Assembly (NCBI GenBank): GCA_021414005.1
Contig: JAIOPH010000030.1
Location: forward strand, 1-64,000
Reading direction: 5' to 3'
DNA length: 64,000 nucleotides
DNA from: Chthoniobacter sp.
GTDB taxonomy: Bacteria; Verrucomicrobiota; Verrucomicrobiia; Chthoniobacterales; Chthoniobacteraceae
Under the pieces are notes generated by a model. It was not told the origin of the DNA, searched no databases, and saw nothing but the letters and a program-made list of their open reading frames with translations. A program made the position numbers and the translations under genes. Within the stretch, counting starts at the first letter, position 1, and each line of letters begins with the position of its first letter. Shown piece by piece: positions 43,104-50,642 of the stretch.

Positions 43104-44438
43104 ATGCCCAATCCCGCGACGCCCATGAACGAGCACCCCAAGCGACCCATTCTCTGCGGCACGGATTTTTCGGAGCCGTCCATGCAGGCGGCGAACGTCG
43201 CCGCAGCTTTCGCCCAGCGCCTCGGCGCGCCGCTCCTGCTGGTGCATGGCGTGGATGAACGGGGCGACATTCCTTCGCTCTACTGGCCGGGGTTGATTGA
43301 GGAATTGCGTCCGCGCTTGGGCGCGGAGGCGGAGCGCCTGCGCCTGCTCGGTGCGAACGTGGAGGAAAGGCTGGCCGCCGGGGTGCCCGATGACGGCGTG
43401 GCGAAATATGCGGAGCAGGCCGATGCGCGGCTGATCGTGCTCGGCTCTTCCGGGCTCGGCTCGGTTGGTCGCTGGATTCTGGGCAGTGTCTCGGAGCGCA
43501 TCGCCGAAGCCGCTTGGGTGCCCACGCTGGTGCTGCGCGAGTCGGTCCAGATCGGGGATTGGGCGCGCGGCGGAGCGCCGTTGCGCGTTTTCGTCGGCGC
43601 GGACTTCACGCCGGCATCCGACGCGGCGATGACGTGGGCCGCCGAACTCCGCGAGATCGGGCCGTGCGAATTCACCGTCGGCTATGTCGATCGCTTTGCC
43701 GACGAACGCGCCGAGCAGGCGATGCACGCGCCTCCCGATATGCCGCGCGCGCCGGAAATGCAGGAGATGCTTTCCTACGATCTCCGGCAGAAAGCCGCGG
43801 GCTTTTTCCCGAAGGACCACCTCACCGTGCATGTGCTGCCGGCCTCCGGGGCGGTCGATGCCCGCCTGCTGGAACTCGCCTCCGAGGCCCGTGCCGACCT
43901 GATCGTTATCGGCACGCACCAGTGGCATGGCCTGAGCCGTCTGCGCCACGCCTCGGTGTCGCGGCGGGTGCTGCACACTGCGCCGGTCAGCGTCGCCTGC
44001 GTGCCGGCGCACCGGGTCGTCTCCGTCAAAAACGCACCGCTGCCTCAAGTGGGCCGCGTCCTGGTCGCCTCCGATCTTTCCACCCACGGGAGCCAGGCGG
44101 TGCCTCACGCCTTCTCGCTGCTGCCGGCGGGCGGCGCGGTGCGTCTCGTGCATGTCGCGGAACCGGGCCAGGCGCAGGAGCCGCTGCTCGCGCGGCTGCG
44201 CGAACTGATCCCGGCCGAGGCTGCCCGGCGTGGTCTTCATGCCGAGGCGAAAATCATCGCGCATCGCCATGCCGCCGAGGCGATCTGCGACGCGGCGGAG
44301 CGCTTCGAGGCCGATGTCATCTGCATCGGCTCGCACGGCCAGACTGGGCTGGCTGCGACCCTCATGGGCTCCGTCGCCCAGGCCGTCGTCAGGCGCAGCA
44401 CGTGCCCGGTCCTCGTGGTTCCCATGCAGCCTGCTTGA
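43104..44438 (+). CDS. Universal stress protein with three tandem Usp domains
   Basis: A 444-residue protein made of three UspA-type domains. The nucleotide-binding loop G-x2-G-x9-G-(S/T) recurs near the end of each: GSSGLGSVGRWILGSVSERI, GTHQWHGLSRLRHASVSRRV (less perfect, lacking the GS) and GSHGQTGLAATLMGSVAQAV. Domain starts are ILCGTDFSEPSMQAA, RVFVGADFTPASDAA and RVLVASDLSTHGSQA. Tandem Usp proteins normally have two domains and about 280-310 residues, so a triplet is unusual. Domains one and three probably bind ATP. It lies 14 bases before ppsA and after the rtcB remnant. Role: stress response, partner unknown. Confidence 0.9.
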   Translation: MPNPATPMNEHPKRPILCGTDFSEPSMQAANVAAAFAQRLGAPLLLVHGVDERGDIPSLYWPGLIEELRPRLGAEAERLRLLGANVEERLAAGVPDDGVAKYAEQADARLIVLGSSGLGSVGRWILGSVSERIAEAAWVPTLVLRESVQIGDWARGGAPLRVFVGADFTPASDAAMTWAAELREIGPCEFTVGYVDRFADERAEQAMHAPPDMPRAPEMQEMLSYDLRQKAAGFFPKDHLTVHVLPASGAVDARLLELASEARADLIVIGTHQWHGLSRLRHASVSRRVLHTAPVSVACVPAHRVVSVKNAPLPQVGRVLVASDLSTHGSQAVPHAFSLLPAGGAVRLVHVAEPGQAQEPLLARLRELIPAEAARRGLHAEAKIIAHRHAAEAICDAAERFEADVICIGSHGQTGLAATLMGSVAQAVVRRSTCPVLVVPMQPA

Positions 44439-44452
44439 AATCGCCTCCCGCC

Positions 44453-46861
44453 ATGCCCGCCCCGTTCATCAAATGGTTCGCCGACACCGGCATCGAGGAC
44501 GTGCCGCTCGTCGGCGGAAAAAACGCGTCGCTCGGCGAGATGGTGCGCGAACTCACCGCGAAGGGTGTGAAGGTGCCGAACGGCTTCTCCATGACCGCGG
44601 AGGCGTATCGCTATTTCCTCCGCGCGACCGGCGTGGACCGGCAGATCGACGAAATCCTCACGGGCCTCGACACGCGCGACATCGAGAACCTGCGCAGCCG
44701 CGCGCTGCATGTGCGCCAGGCCATCCTCGGCGTGCCGCTCCCGCAGGATTTGGAAACGGCCATCATTGCCGCCTACGAGCAGCTCCGCGGGAGCGACGCG
44801 CATCCGCCCGGCGTGGCCGTGCGCAGCAGCGCCACCGCGGAGGATCTGCCCGACGCGAGTTTCGCCGGGCAGCAGGAAACCTATCTCAACGTCCAGGGCA
44901 GCCGCGCGCTTCTCGACACCGTCCGCCGCTGCTGCGCGTCGCTCTTTACCGACCGCGCGATCTCGTATCGCGCGGACAAGGGCTTCGATCACCAGAAGAT
45001 CGCGCTCAGCGTCGGCGTGCAGCGCATGGTGCGCAGCGATCTCGCCACAAGCGGCGTGATGTTCACGCTCGATACCGAGAGCGGATTTCGCGACGCGGTG
45101 CTCATCAACGCCGCCTACGGTCTCGGCGAAAACGTGGTTCAGGGCTCCGTGAACCCTGATGAATACTACGTCTTCAAGCCCATGCTAAAGCAGGGCTTTG
45201 CGCCGATCCTCCAAAAAGTTCTCGGCAACAAGGAATTCAAACTCATCTACGACATCGGCGGCGGGAAAATGGTGAAGAACGTGCCGGTGTCGCCGGACGA
45301 CCGCGCGCGTTTCGCCCTCAGCGACGACGAAATCCTCACGCTCGCGCGCTGGGCCTGCATCATCGAGGACCACTACTCCGCAAAGAAGGGCCACGAGTGC
45401 CCAATGGACATCGAATGGGCCAAGGACGGCAACACCGGCGAACTTTTCATCGTGCAGGCGCGTCCCGAAACGGTGCGCTCGCGCGAACAGACGGGGACGT
45501 ATGAAACCTACCGTCTCGGCCATCGCGGCCCGGTGCTCGTCACCGGCCGCAGCGTCGGCGCGAAGGTCGCCGTCGGCCCGGTGCGCGTGATCAAGAGCGT
45601 GCAGCATCTCGAGCAGTTTCAGGCCGGCGAAATTCTCGTCACCGACAAGACCGATCCCGACTGGGAGCCGATCATGAAAAAAGCGGCGGGCATCGTCACG
45701 AACCGCGGCGGGCGCACCTGCCACGCCGCCATCGTCAGCCGCGAACTCGGCGTGCCCGCGATCGTCGGCACCGAACGCGGGACTGAGTTGCTGCGCGACG
45801 ACCAGCGCGTCACGGTGTCGTGCGCCGAGGGAGATACAGGCTTCATCTACGAAGGCGAGCTGCCTTTTGAAGTGCAGCGCGTGAATCTCAAGGACGTCGG
45901 ACGTCCGCGCACCAAGGTGATGATGAACGTCGCCAACCCCGAGGAGGCGTTCTCGCTCTCGTTCATCCCGAACGACGGCGTCGGCCTCGCCCGCGAGGAG
46001 TTCATCATCACGAGCTACATCAAAATCCATCCGCTCGCGCTCGTCGGCTACGACCAGCTCGAAGACCCTGCCGCCAAAGCCGAGATCGCCAAACTCACCA
46101 GCGGCTACACCGATAAGCCGCAGTTCTTCGTCGATAAGCTCGCGCAAGGCGTCGCCATGATCGCCGCCGCCTTTTACCCGAAGGACGTGATCCTGCGGCT
46201 GAGCGACTTCAAGACGAACGAGTACGCGAACCTTATCGGCGGGCGCGCCTTCGAGCCGGACGAGGAAAACCCGATGATCGGCTTCCGCGGCGCCTCGCGT
46301 TACTACCACCCGCGCTATCAAGCCGGCTTCGCGCTGGAGTGCCGCGCGATGAAAATGGTGCGCGACGAAATGGGGCTGAAGAACCTCAAGCTCATGATCC
46401 CGTTCTGCCGCACCGTTGAGGAAGGCCGGCGCGTGCAGGCCGAGATGGCGAAGCACGGCCTCGTGCGCGGCGTGGACGGCCTTGAACTCTACGTCATGTG
46501 CGAGATCCCGAGCAACGTCATCCTTGCCGACCAGTTCGCGGATGTCTTCGACGGCTTTTCCATCGGCTCGAACGACCTCACGCAACTCATCCTCGGCGTC
46601 GATCGCGACAGCGAAATCGTCGCACCCATTTTCGACGAACGGAACGACGCCGTAAAAAAGATGATCGCCCAAGTCATCGCCGCCGCCCGCGCCAAAGGCC
46701 GCAAAATCGGTATCTGCGGGCAGGCCCCGAGCGACTACCCCGACTTCGCGCAATTTCTCGTCGAGCAAGGCATCGACAGCATCTCCCTCACTCCCGACAC
46801 CGTGCTCAAGACCACGCTCGCGATCGTCGAAAAGGAGCGGTCACTTTCCAGCAAAGCGTAA
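44453..46861 (+). CDS. ppsA: Phosphoenolpyruvate synthase
   Basis: Makes PEP, AMP and phosphate from pyruvate, ATP and water. The 802-residue protein has the N-terminal ATP-grasp domain (GGKNASLGEMVREL; AVRSSATAEDLPDASFAGQQ), the swivelling phosphohistidine domain with NRGGRTCHAAIVSRELGVPA (active His in TCHAAIVSR) and the C-terminal PEP/pyruvate TIM barrel (GSNDLTQLILGVDRD; GICGQAPSDYPDFAQF with the catalytic Cys). Length is normal. It follows the triple Usp by 14 bases, an arrangement shared with several stress-associated clusters, and precedes a small exported Cys-containing protein. Confidence 0.96.
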   Translation: MPAPFIKWFADTGIEDVPLVGGKNASLGEMVRELTAKGVKVPNGFSMTAEAYRYFLRATGVDRQIDEILTGLDTRDIENLRSRALHVRQAILGVPLPQDLETAIIAAYEQLRGSDAHPPGVAVRSSATAEDLPDASFAGQQETYLNVQGSRALLDTVRRCCASLFTDRAISYRADKGFDHQKIALSVGVQRMVRSDLATSGVMFTLDTESGFRDAVLINAAYGLGENVVQGSVNPDEYYVFKPMLKQGFAPILQKVLGNKEFKLIYDIGGGKMVKNVPVSPDDRARFALSDDEILTLARWACIIEDHYSAKKGHECPMDIEWAKDGNTGELFIVQARPETVRSREQTGTYETYRLGHRGPVLVTGRSVGAKVAVGPVRVIKSVQHLEQFQAGEILVTDKTDPDWEPIMKKAAGIVTNRGGRTCHAAIVSRELGVPAIVGTERGTELLRDDQRVTVSCAEGDTGFIYEGELPFEVQRVNLKDVGRPRTKVMMNVANPEEAFSLSFIPNDGVGLAREEFIITSYIKIHPLALVGYDQLEDPAAKAEIAKLTSGYTDKPQFFVDKLAQGVAMIAAAFYPKDVILRLSDFKTNEYANLIGGRAFEPDEENPMIGFRGASRYYHPRYQAGFALECRAMKMVRDEMGLKNLKLMIPFCRTVEEGRRVQAEMAKHGLVRGVDGLELYVMCEIPSNVILADQFADVFDGFSIGSNDLTQLILGVDRDSEIVAPIFDERNDAVKKMIAQVIAAARAKGRKIGICGQAPSDYPDFAQFLVEQGIDSISLTPDTVLKTTLAIVEKERSLSSKA

Positions 46862-46880
46862 CCTCAACCGCAACAAACCC

Positions 46881-47207
46881 ATGAAAATCGCCACCCTTAC
46901 TGCAACCGCTTTGATCCTTGCCTTTGGCACTCCGGCTGTCCTCGCCGAAGAACCCGCCCCGGCGAAATGTGAAATGTGCGAAAAGATGAAGAAGAAGGAT
47001 GCCGCCAAAGCGCAGCAGTCAGCCGATCTCGCCGCGCAGACCGCGGAACTCGACAAACTCGTCACCGAGATGAACGGCTCGCTCGGCAGCAAAAAAATCG
47101 AAGCGATGGCTGCCGTCGTGACGCGTCTCGTCGAGCAATTCAAGGCGCTGAGCGCCGCCAAAGCCGCGCCTCAAACCGAACCGGCCAAAGAAGCGCACCA
47201 GCATTAA
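46881..47207 (+). CDS. Small exported protein with a CxxC motif
   Basis: A 108-residue protein with a signal peptide (residues ~1-22, VLAEEPA) and an early motif AKCEMCEKMKKKDAA, whose CxxC may bind metal or be redox-active. The remainder is helical and charged with heptad-like spacing (LAAQTAELDKLVTEMNGSLG), and the end is His-containing (KEAHQH). It is encoded between PEP synthase and a convergent P1B-type metal ATPase, so a periplasmic metal-binding role is plausible. No family was recognised. Confidence 0.65.
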   Translation: MKIATLTATALILAFGTPAVLAEEPAPAKCEMCEKMKKKDAAKAQQSADLAAQTAELDKLVTEMNGSLGSKKIEAMAAVVTRLVEQFKALSAAKAAPQTEPAKEAHQH

Positions 47208-47289
47208 CAGCCCAATGGGGCGCGATTACGCGGATCAATCCACGTACCTCGATCAGAAATACCGTGATGTGCTGCTGGTCGGTTGAAGT

Positions 47290-47309
47290 GCGCATCGAAA
47301 GTGATGCGC
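47290..47309. terminator. Hairpin between convergent genes
   Basis: GCGCATC and GATGCGC (47290-47296 and 47303-47309) form a 7-bp stem with a GAAAGT loop in the 140-base gap between the small exported protein and the convergent P-type ATPase. There is no T-run, so it is only terminator-like. Confidence 0.4.
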
Positions 47310-47347
47310 GAGATTCGATGATTTGCGGGGATGGTCTGAATGCCAGG

Positions 47348-49195
47348 TCAGGGCCGCGTGGGTTTTGCCCATAGCAGCAACATCGAACTCAGCACCACGC
47401 TGATGCAGCCCGCCTCCTGGAAGATGATCGCCACGATGGGCGTGAGCAGGCCGAAGGCGCCGAGCGCGAGGCCGATCACGTTGTAGATGATCGAAAGGAA
47501 AATGTTCAGCTTGATGCGCCGGAGCACGGCCCGCGACATGAGGATGAAATCCACGATGCGCGACAGGTTGTCGTTCATGAGCGTGACGTCGGCGGTCTCG
47601 ATGGCGACATCCGTCCCGGTCGCACCCATCGCGATTCCCACGTCGGCCAAGGCCAGCGCGGGGGCGTCGTTGATGCCGTCGCCAATCATGCCCACGGTGC
47701 GCCCGGAGTCCTGAAGCTTCTTCACGAACTCCTGCTTTTGCTCGGGGAGCAGGCCCGCTTGGAAATGCTCCACTCCAATCGCTTTGGCGACTGCAGCGGC
47801 CACGAGCGGATTGTCGCCCGTCAGCATCGTGATGTTCGTATTCCCCATGACCTGATGCAGCGCTGCGATGGCCGCCTTCGTCTCCGGACGAATCTCATCC
47901 GCAATCGCAATCAGCCCTACCGCCTGCGCGCCACGCGCGACCAGCACGGCCGTCCTCCCTTGCTGGGTTTGGCCCAGGATCGTGGCCTCCGTTTCCGCGG
48001 AAAGGGGAATGCCTTTGTCCCGCAGGAATTCCACCTGACCGACCACGATCTCCTGGCCCTTCCACTTCGCGATCACTCCGTGGCCAATCTCAACCTTGAA
48101 GTCATCCGGGTCCGGCATCTCCAGTCCGGCCTCCCGCGCGCAGCTCAGCACCGCCCTCGCGAGAGGGTGCTCGGAATACTTTTCCGCGACCGCCGCCATC
48201 TGCACGATGTCATTTCGGGCCATTCCATCAAAGGTCACCACGTCGAGCACCTTAGGCCGCCCGAGGGTGAAGGTTCCGGTCTTGTCCATCACGAGGGCAT
48301 CGAGCTTACCGGCCAGTTCAAAGAATGCGCCGCCTTTCACCAGCACCCCACGCCGGGCCATGTTGGAGATGCCCGCCGTCACCGCAGTCGGCGTGGCAAT
48401 CGCAAACGCGCAAGGACAGGCGACCAGCAGAATCGAAACGGCGGTTTTGATGTTTCCCGTCGTGGCGTAAACGACGACCGCCAGCAGCAGCACGACAGGC
48501 AGGAACCACACGGTGAACCGGTCCGCGATGTTTTGGATCGGTGCCTTGGTGCCCTGCGCCTCCTCCACGAGGTGCACGATGCGCGCGAGCATCGTGTCCT
48601 TGCCTACCTTGGTGGCGCGCGCTTCCACGCGACCGGTCAGGTTCAGCGTGCCGCCAAACAATTCGCTCCCCTCGGATTTTTCCACCGGCATGGATTCGCC
48701 AGTGATCGGTGCCTGGTCCACACTAGTGGCACCCGCCATCACCACGGCATCCACTGGCACCCGCTCGCCCGGTTTCACGATCACCACTGTCCCCACCGCG
48801 ATCTCCTCCAGCGGAACGACGGCTTCTTCCTCCCCGCGTCGCACGGTGGCGGTCCGGGGAGTCAGATCCAGTAGGCTGCGAATGCTCTGCCGGTTCTTGT
48901 CCATGGTGTAGGACTCCAGCGCACCCACGACGACCATGATGAAAATGATCACGGCTGCTGGTCGGAACTCCCCGACGGCAACCGTCGCGGTCAATGCCAC
49001 CACGACGAAGACATTCACGGTTATTTTCCGCCGAAACAGATCCTGGAACCCTCCGAGGAACCGTTGCCATCCGCCAAAGAAGGTGGCCGCCAGGGCCAGC
49101 ACCGCATTTAGAAACGTGGGTCCGATGTGCCAAACCGACAGGCTCCAGCTGACGAGGATCAGCACTCCCACGATCGCAGGGACGAGCGCCAGCAC
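47348..49195 (-). CDS. P1B-type heavy-metal ATPase lacking an N-terminal metal-binding domain
   Basis: A 615-residue P-type ATPase. Transmembrane helices precede the actuator GVVIVKPGERVPVDAVVMAG-like region (AVGTVVIVKPGERVPVDAVV) with TGES, then the metal-transport motif ACPCAFAIATPTAV (CPC). The phosphorylation motif is DKTGTFTLGRPKV, followed by HPLARAVL (HP motif) and GDGINDAPALALADVGIAMG. TM8 reads QEAGCISVVLSSMLL, which fits neither the classic Zn (DxG) nor Cu (MxxSS) pattern, so the metal is uncertain. A GTG start at 49195 follows a GGGAG ribosome-binding site; no HMA domain is visible. A Cys-rich small gene lies upstream. Confidence 0.85.
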   Translation of the reverse strand: MLALVPAIVGVLILVSWSLSVWHIGPTFLNAVLALAATFFGGWQRFLGGFQDLFRRKITVNVFVVVALTATVAVGEFRPAAVIIFIMVVVGALESYTMDKNRQSIRSLLDLTPRTATVRRGEEEAVVPLEEIAVGTVVIVKPGERVPVDAVVMAGATSVDQAPITGESMPVEKSEGSELFGGTLNLTGRVEARATKVGKDTMLARIVHLVEEAQGTKAPIQNIADRFTVWFLPVVLLLAVVVYATTGNIKTAVSILLVACPCAFAIATPTAVTAGISNMARRGVLVKGGAFFELAGKLDALVMDKTGTFTLGRPKVLDVVTFDGMARNDIVQMAAVAEKYSEHPLARAVLSCAREAGLEMPDPDDFKVEIGHGVIAKWKGQEIVVGQVEFLRDKGIPLSAETEATILGQTQQGRTAVLVARGAQAVGLIAIADEIRPETKAAIAALHQVMGNTNITMLTGDNPLVAAAVAKAIGVEHFQAGLLPEQKQEFVKKLQDSGRTVGMIGDGINDAPALALADVGIAMGATGTDVAIETADVTLMNDNLSRIVDFILMSRAVLRRIKLNIFLSIIYNVIGLALGAFGLLTPIVAIIFQEAGCISVVLSSMLLLWAKPTRP

Positions 49196-49335
49196 GACGA
49201 ACTCCCGAAATTTGGATTGGTTGTTCAGAAAGGGATCAGTGGGCTGTGCGGAACGAGTCGGCGTCGCCCACGGGTTATGTTCTCAATCGGGCGCCTCGGC
49301 ACGCTCAACAGGACGATGCCGGGGCTCCTGCCGTC

Positions 49336-49521
49336 CTATTTCTGCGCGGGCTTGTCGGCATCCTTGGGCTTTGGGACTTCCTTGGCCTGCGCCCTGTCAT
49401 TGGCTGGGTCCTTGTCCGGGCCGCCGCAAGTTTCGCCCGCGCCACAGCAGCCGCCGGACTTGGTGAAGGCCTCCTTCAGGATTGCGATGAATCCCTTCTT
49501 TTCTGGTTTCTCGGTTTTCAT
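49336..49521 (-). CDS. Small Cys-rich protein beside the metal ATPase
   Basis: A 61-residue protein, MKTEKPEKKGFIAILKEAFT then KSGGCCGAGETCGGPDKDP, with a cluster of three cysteines (CCGAGETC) after a basic amphipathic helix and a charged, Pro-rich tail. The Cys cluster suggests metal binding. An AGGAACC ribosome-binding site lies seven bases before the ATG at 49521. It is upstream of the P1B ATPase on the same strand, 140 bases away, consistent with a metal-response operon. A longer frame open upstream has no support. Confidence 0.65.
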   Translation of the reverse strand: MKTEKPEKKGFIAILKEAFTKSGGCCGAGETCGGPDKDPANDRAQAKEVPKPKDADKPAQK

Positions 49522-49734
49522 GTTTGGGTTCCTCGGTTGGCGATGGGCTTTTGTTTGCTCAGTATCGCACCTGCACCGCTGTGCGCTACCCGCCCTCTGT
49601 CCGCCAGTGCACCATTCTTGCGTCACCCGAGCGTGAGATCTGCCGTTCCAAACAATGACGCCGGAACGAAGCTGGTCTTTCTGGAAACAGAACAGTAATT
49701 GTCGCTGACCAAGTGACTGAGTTTCGTCCCGCCC

Positions 49735-50565
49735 ATGCCTGAGATTTACGGTTCCGATTGCTACTCGCCCAAGGAGATCGCTGAGCACGTCGAGAGCGTC
49801 GGCGTGACCAAGGCCAACCTGCCGGTGCTTTCCATGGCCGCATTGGGTGTGCTCGCGGGTGGGTTCATTGGGCTGGGTGCAATGTATTTCACGCTGGTCG
49901 TCAGCGATGCGACGCTTGGTTTCGCGCTCAGTCGAGTGATGGGCGGCGTGGCCTTTTCGCTCGGGCTGATCCTCGTGGTCATCGCTGGCGCAGAACTTTT
50001 CACCGGCAATAACCTGCTCGTCATGGCTTGGGTTTCGCGCCGCATCCGCATGGCGAAGCTGTTGGAAAATCTGGTGGTCGTTTACTTCGCGAATCTGTTT
50101 GGCGCGGCGGGCCTGGCGATGCTCGTCGCATGGTCGGGACACTTGCAAATGTCCGGTGGAGCCGTGGGCCGGATGGCCGTGACCATTGCCGCCGCGAAGT
50201 GCGACCGGCCCTTTGCCGAGGCCTTTTTCAAAGCCGTGCTCTGCAACGTGCTCGTCTGCCTCGCCGTCTGGATCGCCATGGCCGGGCGCAACGTCGCCGA
50301 CAAAATCCTCGCCATCGTCTTTCCCATTTCCGCCTTTGTCGCCGCCGGACTCGAGCACAGCGTGGCCAACATGTATTTCATCCCGCTTGGTTTGATGGTA
50401 CGGGACCATGCCGCGTTTGCCGACGTGCCGCACCTCGCCGCGCTCACCTGGGCCGGATTTTTCCACAACCTCCTCCCCGTCACCCTCGGGAACCTCGTCG
50501 GCGGTGCCGGCATGGTCGGGCTAGTTTACTGGGTCATCTACCGCCGCCCCACAGCGCCGAAATAG
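49735..50565 (+). CDS. Formate/nitrite transporter family channel
   Basis: A 276-residue integral membrane protein of the FNT family (FocA/NirC). Six helices are visible: AALGVLAGGFIGLGAMYFTL, VAFSLGLILVVIAGAELFTG (with GAELFTGN, the strongly conserved filter loop) and KAVLCNVLVCLAVWIAMAGR, then AGFEHSVANMYFIPL-type (AAGLEHSVANMYFIPLGLM) and NLLPVTLGNLVGGAGMVGLV. FNT proteins are pentameric channels for formate, nitrite or hydrosulfide; the ion is undetermined. It is divergent from the Cys-rich gene and 77 bases upstream of a P-type ATPase. Confidence 0.92.
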   Translation: MPEIYGSDCYSPKEIAEHVESVGVTKANLPVLSMAALGVLAGGFIGLGAMYFTLVVSDATLGFALSRVMGGVAFSLGLILVVIAGAELFTGNNLLVMAWVSRRIRMAKLLENLVVVYFANLFGAAGLAMLVAWSGHLQMSGGAVGRMAVTIAAAKCDRPFAEAFFKAVLCNVLVCLAVWIAMAGRNVADKILAIVFPISAFVAAGLEHSVANMYFIPLGLMVRDHAAFADVPHLAALTWAGFFHNLLPVTLGNLVGGAGMVGLVYWVIYRRPTAPK

Positions 50566-50642
50566 GGGTTAATGACGAATACCTCGCTGGCCGGTGGCGA
50601 TTCGTCTGCTGTTGTGCCGCAAGTACGCCGACTGCATCCGAC

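Noticed and set aside
43514..44452. Plus-strand frame running from within the Usp gene into ppsA
   Set aside because: The Usp frame is strongly supported; only the ppsA portion of this longer frame is real, starting at 44453.
45185..46768. Long minus-strand frame (about 527 codons) opposite ppsA
   Set aside because: It is the mirror of a conserved PEP synthase sequence and has no motif of its own.
50028..50642. Upstream extension of the Na,K-like ATPase frame through the FNT gene
   Set aside because: That DNA encodes the FNT channel in another frame; the ATPase domain starts at 50643.
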